Source: Polynucleobacter sp. IMCC 30228
GTDB lineage: Bacteria; Pseudomonadota; Gammaproteobacteria; Burkholderiales; Burkholderiaceae
Direction of reading: 5' to 3'
DNA: 64,000 bases
Assembly: GCF_021395205.1 (NCBI RefSeq)
Contig: NZ_JAJVCS010000001.1
Span: forward strand, 1-64,000
Shown here: piece by piece, positions 7,755 through 17,042 of the stretch
Layout of the letters: each line of letters opens with the position of its first letter
Numbering within the stretch: the stretch's first letter is position 1
The notes under the pieces: generated by a model
Seen by the model: only the letters and a program-made list of their open reading frames with translations
Told to the model about the DNA's origin: nothing
The model's database searches: none
Translations under genes and position numbers: made by a program

Positions 7755-8672
7755 CTAACCCCGAGGATGATGCTGTTGATGGATCGATTTGAGGCGCTCT
7801 CGAGCTACATGGGTGTAAATCTGCGTAGTTGAGATGTCAGCATGGCCCAGTAAAAGTTGTACGACCCGTAAATCGGCTCCATGGTTCAGTAAGTGAGTCG
7901 CAAACGCATGACGCAAAGTATGTGGTGATAAGGCAATGGGAATATTGGCAATCAGCGCATAACGCTTAATTAGGGCCCAAAAGGCTTGGCGGGTCAGGCC
8001 GCTTCCAGTATGGCGCCCGACAAAGACTTCATTACAGTTTTTACCTTCCAACAAAGGCACGCGCGCTTCGGCGAGATAACGTTTAAGCCATAAACCAGCC
8101 TCTGCACCAAATGGCACCAAGCGTTCTTTACCGCCCTTGCCATTCACAATGCGTACCACGCCCTCATTTAAGCCCAATGCAATCGTTTTGAGTGTGACGA
8201 TTTCTGATACGCGTAAACCGCTGGCATACATCAATTCAAGCATGGTGCGATCGCGTAAGCCCAAGGGGGTGTCAACATTCGGTGCGTTGAGCAAGGCCAC
8301 AATCTGCGCTTCACTTAAAGTTTTTGGAAAGCGCTGGGCCTGCTTAGCTGCACGCAACTTCATGCATGGGTCGCTCTTCACCAGATTGAGGCGCAAAGCA
8401 TGGCGATAAAAGCGCTTAAACACCGTAAGGCGGCGATTTGCAGTGGTCGCTTTATCAGCGCGCCGATGGGCAATATAGGCGGTGAGTTCTTGTTCGCTCG
8501 CTGCGTATAAATCGGTCGATGAATGCGCTTGCAACCATTGTGCCAAGAGTAATAAATCCCGGCGATAGGCGGCTAAACTATTTGCTGCTAAACCATCTTC
8601 TAACCAACAAGCATCACAGAAGCGTTCTATTGCTTCCGTATTACTGGGAACCAACGCGCCCGAATTATTCAC
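7755..8672 (-). CDS. xerD: Site-specific tyrosine recombinase XerD
   Basis: The 305-residue protein has an N-terminal SAM-like core-binding domain (about 10-95) and a C-terminal catalytic domain. The catalytic residues are visible: R154 in SGLRVSE, a lysine in GKGGKER (179-184), H251 and R254 in HTLRHAF, H277 in LGHADIS and the nucleophile Y286 in IYTHV. With XerC it resolves chromosome dimers at dif near the division septum. The start is GTG at 8672. No cassette or attachment site is adjacent, and the housekeeping setting favours XerD over a phage integrase. Confidence 0.93.
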   Translation of the reverse strand: MNNSGALVPSNTEAIERFCDACWLEDGLAANSLAAYRRDLLLLAQWLQAHSSTDLYAASEQELTAYIAHRRADKATTANRRLTVFKRFYRHALRLNLVKSDPCMKLRAAKQAQRFPKTLSEAQIVALLNAPNVDTPLGLRDRTMLELMYASGLRVSEIVTLKTIALGLNEGVVRIVNGKGGKERLVPFGAEAGLWLKRYLAEARVPLLEGKNCNEVFVGRHTGSGLTRQAFWALIKRYALIANIPIALSPHTLRHAFATHLLNHGADLRVVQLLLGHADISTTQIYTHVARERLKSIHQQHHPRG

Positions 8673-8677
8673 TGCAG

Positions 8678-8716
8678 TTCATCTGCGAAGTTCATCTTCG
8701 AAGTTAATCGCGAAAG
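8678..8716. repeat. Three tandem 13-base repeats spanning the yajQ 3' end
   Basis: TTCATCTGCGAAG (8678-8690) and TTCATCTTCGAAG (8691-8703) differ by one base. TTAATCGCGAAAG (8704-8716), which encodes the last codons and stop of yajQ, is a more diverged third unit. The repeats fill the gap between yajQ and xerD and look like a local duplication of the gene end. Confidence 0.7.
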
Positions 8717-9189
8717 TTATTAAAGCCTAAAGGTGATTCAGGTACATCTTTGCGCAGCATGGCCATCACCTCTTGCAAATCATCACGCTTGCCGCCCGTG
8801 ACACGCACTGCATCGCCCTGAATACTAGCCTGCACTTTAATCTTACTGTCTTTAATAATACGTACTACTTTCTTGGCTAACTCGGCGGCAATGCCCTTTT
8901 GAATTTTCATGGTTTGCTTACGCTTATCACTGCCAATGGTTTCGAGTTTGTCATCTTTGAGGTAACGGACATCGACATTCCGTTTAGCCATTTTTCCGTA
9001 CAAGACATCACGTACTTGGCCCAACTTAAAGTCATCATCGGCGTACAGCACAATTTGTTCTTCCTTTTGCTCTACCCGTGAATCAGAGCCCTTAAAATCG
9101 AAGCGGTTGGTAATTTCTTTATTGGCTTGCTCGAGGGCATTTTTGAGCTCAACCATATCGGGTTCACAAACAACATCAAATGAGGGCAT
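8704..9189 (-). CDS. yajQ: YajQ family nucleotide-binding protein
   Basis: The 161-residue protein matches the YajQ/UPF0234 family over its whole length: [21 protein letters not shown] at the start, [10 protein letters not shown] near 28-37, and the final [15 protein letters not shown]. Family members bind cyclic di-GMP in Xanthomonas, but the cellular role elsewhere is unclear. AGGAG lies upstream of the ATG. It is divergent from murB and upstream of xerD. Confidence 0.93.
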   Translation of the reverse strand: MPSFDVVCEPDMVELKNALEQANKEITNRFDFKGSDSRVEQKEEQIVLYADDDFKLGQVRDVLYGKMAKRNVDVRYLKDDKLETIGSDKRKQTMKIQKGIAAELAKKVVRIIKDSKIKVQASIQGDAVRVTGGKRDDLQEVMAMLRKDVPESPLGFNNFRD

Positions 9190-9249
9190 GACTAACTCCT
9201 TTATTTGGCAAAATTTTTAAATAATTCTGTTAACGAATAAGATTGTGGC

Positions 9250-10302
9250 ATGAACTCGACTCAAACTACCGGCCTAAACTGGGATGCCGGCTTACCCATA
9301 CTGCGCAATACCCAATTGAGGGAGCGAAATTCCCTTGGTTTTGCTGCCACTGCTGAATTGAGTTGTGTTATTCGCTCTGCCGAGCAAATTCCCCTGCTGA
9401 TGAGTACTGTTCTATCAACTAGCATGCCTTGGCGGGTTTTGGGAGGAGGCAGCAATGTGGTCTTACCTGCACATTTACCGGGCATAACCCTCTTGATGGA
9501 GATTAGTGGCCAAGCGCTTATTTCCAACGATCAGACTACGACCCAAATTCGGGTCGGTGCGGGTGTGAATTGGCATGAATTTGTTACTTGGTCTGTAGAG
9601 CAAGGTTTACCAGGACTAGAAAACCTCGCATTAATTCCAGGCACAACGGGTGCTGCACCGATCCAAAATATTGGCGCTTATGGGGTTGAAGTTAGCGACT
9701 TGATTCAATCGATCACTGCCTTTGACTGCACTGCCCAACAAGTTGTTGAGCTTACGCCTGCGGCTTGTCAGTTTGCTTATCGCGATAGTCTTTTTAAACG
9801 TCATCCACAGCGTTACATTATTTCTGCGGTAACCTTTTCATTACCCAACGCGTGGGCGCCACAATTGCAGTATGCCGATTTAACGAATTTCTTTTCTTCA
9901 CAAAAAAATCTGCCAAGCCCGACTGCAATTTTTGACGCCGTCTGCACTATTCGGCAAAAAAAATTACCTGACCCAAAAGTAATTGGTAATGTGGGCAGCT
10001 TCTTTAAAAACCCCACAGTTAGCCAAACTCAATTGACCCAATTATTTAATACTTTCCCTAAGATGATTGCTTATCCGCAGAGCAATGGCTCGCATAAACT
10101 CGCGGCGGGATGGTTGATTGAGCAGTGCGGTTTTAAGGGGGCACAGAGGGGCGCTGTTGGCGTCTTCGAGAAACAAGCCTTGGTTCTAGTTAATCTCGGT
10201 AAGGGCACTGCTACAGAGCTCCTAACCCTAGCAAGCGAGATTCAATCAGCAGTGCAAGATCGCTTTGGCGTTTTGCTGGAGATTGAGCCTGTTCGAATGT
10301 AG
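9250..10302 (+). CDS. murB: UDP-N-acetylenolpyruvoylglucosamine reductase MurB
   Basis: The 350-residue FAD enzyme reduces UDP-GlcNAc-enolpyruvate to UDP-MurNAc in peptidoglycan synthesis. FAD-binding motifs are GGGSNVV (65-71) and PGTTGAAPIQNIGAYG (130-145). The catalytic serine is in GSFFKNP (249-255) and the last glutamate is in EIEPVR near the C-terminus. These are type I MurB features and the length agrees with E. coli MurB. It is transcribed divergently from yajQ. Confidence 0.96.
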   Translation: MNSTQTTGLNWDAGLPILRNTQLRERNSLGFAATAELSCVIRSAEQIPLLMSTVLSTSMPWRVLGGGSNVVLPAHLPGITLLMEISGQALISNDQTTTQIRVGAGVNWHEFVTWSVEQGLPGLENLALIPGTTGAAPIQNIGAYGVEVSDLIQSITAFDCTAQQVVELTPAACQFAYRDSLFKRHPQRYIISAVTFSLPNAWAPQLQYADLTNFFSSQKNLPSPTAIFDAVCTIRQKKLPDPKVIGNVGSFFKNPTVSQTQLTQLFNTFPKMIAYPQSNGSHKLAAGWLIEQCGFKGAQRGAVGVFEKQALVLVNLGKGTATELLTLASEIQSAVQDRFGVLLEIEPVRM

Positions 10303-10365
10303 TTGGGGGAAGTGGATCGAATAAATCAGTATTGCCTCTTTCAACCCAGCTTGCTAGATATTTAA

Positions 10366-10394
10366 ATATGGCATAATATGGCATATATTGCCAT
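10366..10394. promoter_or_regulatory. Putative autoregulatory operator of the parD-parE-higA module
   Basis: ATGGCA (10378-10383) and TGCCAT (10389-10394) form an inverted repeat with a five-base centre. The half-site ATATGGCATA also occurs just upstream at 10366-10375, giving two repeats. The site lies 14 bases before the parD start, where a ribbon-helix-helix antitoxin normally represses its own promoter. Binding is inferred. Confidence 0.55.
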
Positions 10395-10407
10395 TTATTT
10401 TATTAAA

Positions 10408-10680
10408 ATGACCCTGAATATTTCACTTCCTATTGAGCTTGAGAACCGCGTGCGAGATCATGTTGCCTCAGGTATGTACAGCTCCGCAAGCGAAGTAATT
10501 AGAGAGGCGTTGCGCTTATTTGAATCCCTGCAGTCTACGCAACAACTTAAACTAGAGGCGCTCAAGCTTGATTTAGCAAAAGGCTTGGCTGATGTTGAAG
10601 CAAATAGAGTTGTGAGCCTAGATATTCAAAGTATTAAAGCTAGGGGTCGCGCCGCATTAAAAGCTAAAGGCTCTGTTTGA
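10408..10680 (+). CDS. parD: ParD-type antitoxin
   Basis: The 90-residue protein begins MTLNISLPIELENRV, the beta strand and first helix of a ribbon-helix-helix domain, followed by YSSASEVIREALRLFE (about 25-40), the hallmark of the ParD/CC2985 antitoxin family. The C-terminal half is charged and would wrap the toxin. The ATG at 10408 fits the family N-terminus; the frame is open back to 10378, but that stretch overlaps the operator-like palindrome. Its stop overlaps the parE start. Confidence 0.87.
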   Translation: MTLNISLPIELENRVRDHVASGMYSSASEVIREALRLFESLQSTQQLKLEALKLDLAKGLADVEANRVVSLDIQSIKARGRAALKAKGSV

Positions 10681-11006
10681 CGAGAGAAGTTTGCTTTACT
10701 GTTAGCGCAGATGTTGATTTGGTTGAACTCTGGATCTACCTCGCTAAAAAAAATTTATCTGTGGCAAATAAGGCGCTTGAAATTATTGCTCGTGAAACGC
10801 AAACCTTGCGTGTATTTCCATTCATGGGTAGGCTGAGGCCAGATATTAAAGATGGTATTCGCAGTTGGCCATCTGAAACAAAATATATTTTCTTTTACTT
10901 ATTTGACCACCGCTTACTCAAAATTGTTCGTGTTTTGCACCACACTAGAGACAGCACTAAAGTTGAATTTAATGAAACTACAAATAGCCTGGGAACAATT
11001 GAATAA
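10677..11006 (+). CDS. parE: ParE/RelE-superfamily toxin
   Basis: The 109-residue protein has the RelE/ParE fold pattern: N-terminal FTVSADVDLVELWIYLAKKN helix region, FPFMGRLRPDIKDGIRSW in the middle, then YIFFYLFDHRLLKIVRVLHHTRD at about 70-92. ParE toxins poison DNA gyrase. The start is TTG, sharing four bases with the parD stop, so the two are translationally coupled. The last 12 codons overlap the start of the downstream higA-like gene in another frame, extending past the usual ParE end (HTRD). Confidence 0.87.
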   Translation: MTREVCFTVSADVDLVELWIYLAKKNLSVANKALEIIARETQTLRVFPFMGRLRPDIKDGIRSWPSETKYIFFYLFDHRLLKIVRVLHHTRDSTKVEFNETTNSLGTIE

Positions 11007-11364
11007 ATCGGTTGCGCTTGCCCCTATTCACAATCGAAAACAATACGCAAAGATGGTTCAGTTGGCTGACCTTCTCACCGATGTCATTGGTCATACAAAA
11101 AAACATCCGCTAATTGATTTATTAGAAATTATTGCTGAACTGATCCGTGTTTATGATGCCGAACATTTCGCTGTACCTAATGCAAGTCCACGGGCTGTAT
11201 TGACTCTTTTGATGAAAGAGCATGGGCTCTCACAAGCCGATCTTCCCGAGGTTGGCAATCAAAGCGTGATATCAATGCTGCTTTCTGGTGCCCGCAATCC
11301 TAATATAAGACAAATTCGGGCTCTATCAAAACGTTTTGCCGTGCCAGCAACCGTCTTTTTTTAA
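10972..11364 (+). CDS. higA: HigA-type helix-turn-helix antitoxin/regulator
   Basis: The 130-residue protein resembles COG5499 (HigA, N-terminal helical domain plus Xre-like HTH). The HTH reads LMKEHGLSQADLPEVG then VISMLLSGARNPNIRQIRALSKRF at about 81-120. These proteins usually neutralise HigB, but no HigB is present; the partner here is a ParE-type toxin with its own ParD. The ATG at 10972 overlaps the end of parE by 35 bases. It may act as an extra regulator or second antitoxin. It ends three bases before the convergent xseA. Confidence 0.82.
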   Translation: MKLQIAWEQLNKSVALAPIHNRKQYAKMVQLADLLTDVIGHTKKHPLIDLLEIIAELIRVYDAEHFAVPNASPRAVLTLLMKEHGLSQADLPEVGNQSVISMLLSGARNPNIRQIRALSKRFAVPATVFF

Positions 11365-11367
11365 ACC

Positions 11368-12579
11368 TTAGAGCGGCTTCACGGCCCCCAAGACAATTTC
11401 TGCCTCGCCTTCAGCAAGTCGCACTTGAAGCGTTTCTTGGGGCCTTAATTCATCTGGATTACGCACCGCATGAGTTTGCTCACCCATCCCCCGCATGATG
11501 ACCGCATAGCCCCGCTCAAGCGTGCGCTGGGGGTTAAGCGCTTCTAGCTGGGCGCCCAAATGGGTTTGGCCCTGTTGCCAACTTTCTATTCGCACTAACC
11601 ACGATTGACTTAAGCGTTGCCGTAAAAACGTTAATTGCTCGCGCATCCGTTCAGGGTTAGGCAAGGCATGATTCAAACGTAAGGCCAATTGATCTAAGGT
11701 TTGTGCTTCGCGCTCAAGCCGCAAGGTCAGCCTTTGCAGTAAGGCTTGCTGAAAACTGGCTAACTCGCTGAGTAATTGATCGCGGCGAGGCGCGGCTAGC
11801 TCGGCGGCGCCAGTGGGTGTTGGCGCCCGAACATCTGCAACAAAATCTGCGATAGTGAAATCGGTTTCGTGACCAACCCCACTCACTACGGGAATGGTGG
11901 AGTCGGCAAGCGCATAGGCCAATTGCTCGTCATTAAAAGCCCAAAGATCTTCGATGCTACCGCCGCCCCGCACTAACAAAATAACATCAACTTCAGCTTC
12001 TACATTGGCCGCTTTTAAGGCGGCAATGATTCCAGCGGGGGCTTCGGGCCCCTGCACAAGAGTGGGATAAATCACAATGGGAATATGCGGTGCACGCCGC
12101 GCTAAAGTACTGAGCACATCTTTTAGTGCCGCTGCTTGTGGTGAAGTGATGATGCCAATGGCGCGGGGATGAGTCGGAATTGCTTGTTTAGCTTCTTCGG
12201 CAAATAAACCTGCTTTCGCCAATTTTTCTTTTAATTTAAGAAAAGCTTCGTAAAGACCACCTAAGCCTGCTTTGCGCATCACTTGCACAGTCAGTTGCAC
12301 ATCACCTCGTGGAACATACAAACCTAAGCTGGCACCCACTTCAACCAAATCACCAGATTGGGGCATAAAGCCCACTTGACCATTGCGTCCCCGAAACATC
12401 ACACAACGAATTTGACCCTCTTCATCCTTTAATGAGAAGTACCAATGCCCGCTGTCATATGCCTTGAAATTGGATATCTCCCCGCTAACCCATACTGTAT
12501 CGAAATGCTCTTGTAAGGATTCAGCAATTGCGCGGTTAAGCTCGCCAACGGTGAGTACTGACCTTGATATTTCCGACAT
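11368..12579 (-). CDS. xseA: Exodeoxyribonuclease VII large subunit
   Basis: The protein of about 403 residues has the XseA order. An N-terminal OB-fold contains VWVSGEISNFKAYDSGHWYF, the central nuclease domain has AIGIITSPQAAALKDVL and LLVRGGGSIEDLWAFNDE and GVGHETDFTIADFVAD, and a coiled-coil region precedes a C-terminal RGYAVIMR segment. With XseB it degrades single-stranded DNA. The start MSEISRSV at 12579 is preferred; an ATG six codons earlier (12597) is an alternative and neither has a clear ribosome site. xseB is not in the window. Confidence 0.95.
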   Translation of the reverse strand: MSEISRSVLTVGELNRAIAESLQEHFDTVWVSGEISNFKAYDSGHWYFSLKDEEGQIRCVMFRGRNGQVGFMPQSGDLVEVGASLGLYVPRGDVQLTVQVMRKAGLGGLYEAFLKLKEKLAKAGLFAEEAKQAIPTHPRAIGIITSPQAAALKDVLSTLARRAPHIPIVIYPTLVQGPEAPAGIIAALKAANVEAEVDVILLVRGGGSIEDLWAFNDEQLAYALADSTIPVVSGVGHETDFTIADFVADVRAPTPTGAAELAAPRRDQLLSELASFQQALLQRLTLRLEREAQTLDQLALRLNHALPNPERMREQLTFLRQRLSQSWLVRIESWQQGQTHLGAQLEALNPQRTLERGYAVIMRGMGEQTHAVRNPDELRPQETLQVRLAEGEAEIVLGAVKPL

Positions 12580-12597
12580 ATTTATTATTCTATTCAA

Positions 12598-12911
12598 TCA
12601 AAATGGGGCTTCTAGGGTGATTTTTTGTGCTTCTTTTGTAATACATATCCACAGGTGGAAAATTTCTTACTGCCAAGTATTGAAAGTAAACACTAACTTA
12701 CCCAAAGCGTGGCATAAAACAGACATATTTTTTGTAACTCATTGATTTAATTCAATAAATATTGCTATTTTTACCTTACTGAAAATTGATAAATTAATCA
12801 CTTTACCGAAAAATCAATCACTTAGCTTGGCCCCTTAAAAAAGTTTTGCACAGAGTTATCCACAGGCTTGACTCGTACTTTCCGTTTAGTTTGCTAAAGT
12901 ACTGAAAGTCT
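12598..12911. other. 314-base divergent intergenic region with two DnaA-box-like sites
   Basis: This AT-rich spacer separates divergent xseA and exbB and must contain both promoters. TTATCCACA, a perfect DnaA box, is at 12856-12864 and ATATCCACA, with one mismatch, is at 12645-12653, both followed by GG in the same orientation. No ORF or RNA gene is visible. dnaA, rpmH or parAB are not nearby, so this is not the expected oriC. Confidence 0.5.
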
Positions 12912-13559
12912 ATGTATACCATCTTACTTGCAGCCGGTTGGCCCATTTGGCCTCTTTTAGCAGTCTCTATTTTTGGCCTAGCCATTCTGATTGAGCGAAG
13001 CTGGTATTTACGTAAAAAACGGGTTTTGCCGCCGCGGGTTTTGCAGGAAGCCTTCGAACTAGGTTTGCAGGTAAACCAGAGTGTCGCTGGCAAGCAATCA
13101 AATCCCCATTTCGCCGATTTGATTCGCGCAATTGCAAATTCTTCACCTGTAGGTTCGCTCTTGGCGTGCGCTCTGGCAGAAAAGATGGCGGGTCAGCCCG
13201 CTAACGATGCCCTAGAAGAGCTTCAGGCCACCGCTGAGGCAGTTTGGCTGAAGCTAGACCGTTACTTAGGTGCACTCGCAACCATCGCCACCGTAGCACC
13301 CTTGCTCGGCTTATTTGGCACAGTCGTGGGCATGATTGAAATCTTTGGCAGTCAAGGAAGTGCTGTTGGTAACCCATTACAACTAGCGCATGGTATTTCG
13401 GTGGCACTTTACAACACTGCCTTTGGTTTATTAATTGCCATTCCCGCTTTAGCTGCTTGGCGGCTCTTACGCTCAATGGCCGATCAACGCCAACGCGAGT
13501 GTGAAGAATTTACCCGCCAATTATTTAAAAAACTCTACCCCGCCGCTAATGATGAATAA
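12912..13559 (+). CDS. exbB: MotA/TolQ/ExbB proton channel protein (ExbB-like)
   Basis: The 215-residue inner-membrane protein has an N-terminal helix (about 5-28), a cytoplasmic region, and two C-terminal helices with ATIATVAPLLGLFGTVVGMIE (about 122-142) and GISVALYNTAFGLLIAIPALA. These are the proton-channel signatures of the family. With ExbD it energises an outer-membrane partner. No tonB is adjacent, and the gene pair sits in front of lpxK, so the client is unclear. A separate tolQR lies at 21489. Confidence 0.88.
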   Translation: MYTILLAAGWPIWPLLAVSIFGLAILIERSWYLRKKRVLPPRVLQEAFELGLQVNQSVAGKQSNPHFADLIRAIANSSPVGSLLACALAEKMAGQPANDALEELQATAEAVWLKLDRYLGALATIATVAPLLGLFGTVVGMIEIFGSQGSAVGNPLQLAHGISVALYNTAFGLLIAIPALAAWRLLRSMADQRQRECEEFTRQLFKKLYPAANDE

Positions 13560-14046
13560 AAATCAAGCTAGCGTTGGACGTTTTTCTTTAAGAAAAAATC
13601 ACGGCCTGTTTCTTAGTCGGACTTCTGCTGGCGCCACTACACCCCCAGAAATTAATTTAATTCCATTTATTGATGTCTTACTGGTTATTTTAATTTTCTT
13701 AATGATCTCGACGACTTTTACACGCTTTCAAGAATTGGCCATCGCCTTACCAAACGCAAGTACTACTGATTCTGCAAATCAAAGTCAGCAAATTCATTTA
13801 GCAGTAAGTCGCGATGGACGCTATGCGCTAAATGGGCGCATCGTTAGTACTGAGCAGCTCAGCAACGCTTTAGCGCAGCTGGCCATTGCTAAGCCTGCTG
13901 GTACTAACTCTAGCGATACTAAGTCAGCCCTGCAAGTAAGCATTGATGCTGATGCCCGTGCATCTCATCAGGCCGTGATGACAGCGCTAGAAGCTGCCCG
14001 TGATGCCAATTTAAGTAATATTGTTTTTACTAGCCAAACCAAATAA
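13549..14046 (+). CDS. exbD: ExbD/TolR family energy transducer
   Basis: The product of 165 residues has one membrane helix with PEINLIPFIDVLLVILIFLM, containing the functionally essential Asp in FIDV, and a periplasmic domain. It partners ExbB. Its ATG lies within the last codons of exbB (two in-frame ATGs, 13549 and 13552), indicating translational coupling; the frame is open earlier but inside exbB coding sequence. Confidence 0.88.
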   Translation: MMNKNQASVGRFSLRKNHGLFLSRTSAGATTPPEINLIPFIDVLLVILIFLMISTTFTRFQELAIALPNASTTDSANQSQQIHLAVSRDGRYALNGRIVSTEQLSNALAQLAIAKPAGTNSSDTKSALQVSIDADARASHQAVMTALEAARDANLSNIVFTSQTK

Positions 14047-14075
14047 GTAGATGCTGCCTAAGATATGCTGACCAT

Positions 14076-15176
14076 ATGCTAACGGCGCCACAATTTTGGG
14101 ATAACCGCAATTTATTCAGCCGCTTGCTGAGTTATGCGCTCTGGCCACTAGCGCTCATCTACGGTTGGTTCTTAAGTTTACGCAACGTAGCTCAAGATTT
14201 CAATTTTGCTAAAGCTGCGCCGGTGCCAATCATCATCGTTGGTAATCTTCGGGTGGGTGGCACAGGCAAAACCCCAATTGTGATTGCGCTTGCGCTACAA
14301 CTGAAGGCGCTGGGCTGGCACCCCGGGATTATTAGTCGGGGATATTTAAGTGCCGACAGTAAGAAAAAGTCTACCCACTACCATGCCACAAAATTGCGGG
14401 AAGCGATCGAAGTAACGCCACGCTCTGATCCTGCAATAGTTGGCGATGAACCGGTTTTGATTGCGCAAAAAACCCATGGCACCATTCCCCTTTGGGTTCA
14501 GGCAAATCGGCGTAAAAGTATTGCCGCATTGCTCAATAAAAATCCTCAGGTCAATGTGATCATTAGTGATGATGGCCTGCAGAATTTTGGCCTCCCGCGT
14601 TGGCCTGCCCGTGAAGGCGGTCGAGATATTGAATTAGTGGTGCGTGATAGCCGTGGCGAAGGGAATGGTTTTTTATTACCCGCGGGCCCACTGCGCGAAT
14701 CTGCTCTGCGTGAACGCGATGCCACGCTCATGACTAGTGTCGAAATTGATAGCGCTACTGACCCTAATTATTTTTTAGAACAGCGGGCGGTTTATCTCTC
14801 GCCTGAAATAGGCTTAGCTTATAGTTTGAATGATCATTCTTTGCAATATTCATTGGCAGAAATTGCGCAAATGTTTGCTCCCACAACGATCGTTGCTATA
14901 GCTGCCCTCGGTAACCCCAGTCGCTTTTTTGCTTGCTTAAATGAACATGGTCTTGAACCACGGTGCATTGCCTTACCTGATCACAGTAGTTACTCGAGTG
15001 AGTTTTTTGCTGAAATAAAGGCCGAGTGTATTTTAATTACTGAAAAGGATGCCGTAAAATGTCGACATATTGTTGATGAACGCATTTGGGTGGTGCCGAT
15101 GAAAGTTACCCTGTCAACTGATTTTATGACCTGGGTCATCTCGATTATTTCTCGTCCTGATCCGCGCCTGAAATAA
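14076..15176 (+). CDS. lpxK: Tetraacyldisaccharide 4'-kinase LpxK
   Basis: The 366-residue membrane-associated kinase phosphorylates the lipid A precursor at the 4' position. An N-terminal hydrophobic helix (about 18-35) is followed by the Walker A segment GNLRVGGTGKTP (56-67), and VIISDDGLQN and LPAGPLRE motifs lie further on. The usual length is about 330, so this is slightly long. It follows exbD by 29 bases and precedes trm112 and kdsB, an LPS-centred operon. Confidence 0.94.
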   Translation: MLTAPQFWDNRNLFSRLLSYALWPLALIYGWFLSLRNVAQDFNFAKAAPVPIIIVGNLRVGGTGKTPIVIALALQLKALGWHPGIISRGYLSADSKKKSTHYHATKLREAIEVTPRSDPAIVGDEPVLIAQKTHGTIPLWVQANRRKSIAALLNKNPQVNVIISDDGLQNFGLPRWPAREGGRDIELVVRDSRGEGNGFLLPAGPLRESALRERDATLMTSVEIDSATDPNYFLEQRAVYLSPEIGLAYSLNDHSLQYSLAEIAQMFAPTTIVAIAALGNPSRFFACLNEHGLEPRCIALPDHSSYSSEFFAEIKAECILITEKDAVKCRHIVDERIWVVPMKVTLSTDFMTWVISIISRPDPRLK

Positions 15177-15226
15177 CATCACTATTAACTTAATATGAAT
15201 GTGTAACTGGATAAGGAAAAGACATA

Positions 15227-15409
15227 ATGGATAAACGCTTATTAGATGTTTTGGTTTGCCCCTTGTGCAAAGGTCCACTGCATTTCGATGCCAGTAAAAA
15301 AGAGTTGATTTGTAAGGTCGATAAATTAGCCTACCCAATTCGAGATGACATTCCCGTGATGCTAGTCGATGAAGCGCGCAGCCTGACGCCTGACGAAATC
15401 TTTTCTTAA
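15227..15409 (+). CDS. Trm112 family protein (UPF0434/YcaR)
   Basis: This 60-residue protein matches E. coli YcaR in length and pattern, with CPLC at 11-14, LICK near 27-30 and [12 protein letters not shown]. Three cysteines suggest a partial zinc site. In bacteria it is regularly encoded between lpxK and kdsB as here. Its precise role is unknown; the eukaryotic relative Trm112 activates methyltransferases. Confidence 0.93.
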   Translation: MDKRLLDVLVCPLCKGPLHFDASKKELICKVDKLAYPIRDDIPVMLVDEARSLTPDEIFS

Positions 15410-15440
15410 TTACTCTTTACTTCTTCGCCCTGAACACAAG

Positions 15441-16217
15441 ATGAGTTCAACTGCCCCATTAAATGAATTCATTGTGCTCATTCCAGCTCGTCTTGATTCA
15501 ACCCGCTTGCCGCGTAAACCACTAGCTGATATTGCAGGTAAGCCCATGGTGGTAAGAGTGGCAGAGCAAGCCAGAAAATCGCTAGCCAAAAAAGTTATCG
15601 TTGCCACTGACTCTACAGAAATACAAGCAGCCTGCGCCTTACATCAAATTGAGTGTGTGATGACGCGAGCAGATCATTTAACTGGCACCGATCGCTTAGC
15701 CGAGGTGGCCCAATTGCTTGCACTGAAACCCAATGATGTGGTGGTGAATGTACAAGGCGATGAACCTTTAATTCCGCCTGCATTAATTAATCAAGTAGCG
15801 CTCACTCTCCTAACGCATTCACACGCTGCAATTGCGACTGCTGCAGTGGCAATTGCAGACGCTAATGAAATTGCCAGTCCTCATGTTGTTAAGGTGGTGC
15901 TGAATCAGGCTGGTGAGGCTCTGTATTTTTCACGCTCAGCCATCCCATTTTGCCGTGATGTCTCAGCAGAGAGCGCTAAACTAGCTTCCCCCAAGCCAAC
16001 TTACCACCGCCACTTAGGCATCTACGCCTATCGGGCCAACTTTCTTTTGGCTTATGCGCAATTAAGCGCTGCCCCCCCTGAAATAGCTGAATCACTTGAG
16101 CAGCTACGGGCTTTATGGCATGGCTATCCAATACAAGTCTGTATTGCTAATGAAGCCCCGCCCGCTGGCGTTGATACCCCCGAAGATCTCGAGCTGGTGA
16201 GGGCCATCTGGCAATAG
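15441..16217 (+). CDS. kdsB: 3-deoxy-manno-octulosonate cytidylyltransferase
   Basis: The 258-residue enzyme activates Kdo to CMP-Kdo for LPS inner-core assembly. Signatures: IPARLDSTRLPRKPLADI at about 9-26, VNVQGDEPLIPP at about 102-113, and a HLGIYAYR segment. The length is typical. It follows trm112 by 31 bases in the lpxK operon. Confidence 0.96.
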   Translation: MSSTAPLNEFIVLIPARLDSTRLPRKPLADIAGKPMVVRVAEQARKSLAKKVIVATDSTEIQAACALHQIECVMTRADHLTGTDRLAEVAQLLALKPNDVVVNVQGDEPLIPPALINQVALTLLTHSHAAIATAAVAIADANEIASPHVVKVVLNQAGEALYFSRSAIPFCRDVSAESAKLASPKPTYHRHLGIYAYRANFLLAYAQLSAAPPEIAESLEQLRALWHGYPIQVCIANEAPPAGVDTPEDLELVRAIWQ

Positions 16218-16292
16218 GCGCAACACCACGACCGCCCACAACCCTAATTTAAGGACAATATCGGGAAAATCCTTAGCTCAGCCCAGCGTTAA

Positions 16293-17021
<729 letters not shown>

Positions 17022-17042
17022 TTTTTTCGCGCCTTTATCGGT

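Noticed and set aside
7755-8672. Phage or genomic-island integrase
   Set aside because: Sequence and setting fit the housekeeping XerD; no attachment repeats or cargo genes are adjacent.
12598-12911. Chromosome origin (oriC)
   Set aside because: Only two DnaA-like boxes and no dnaA, dnaN, rpmH or parAB nearby.
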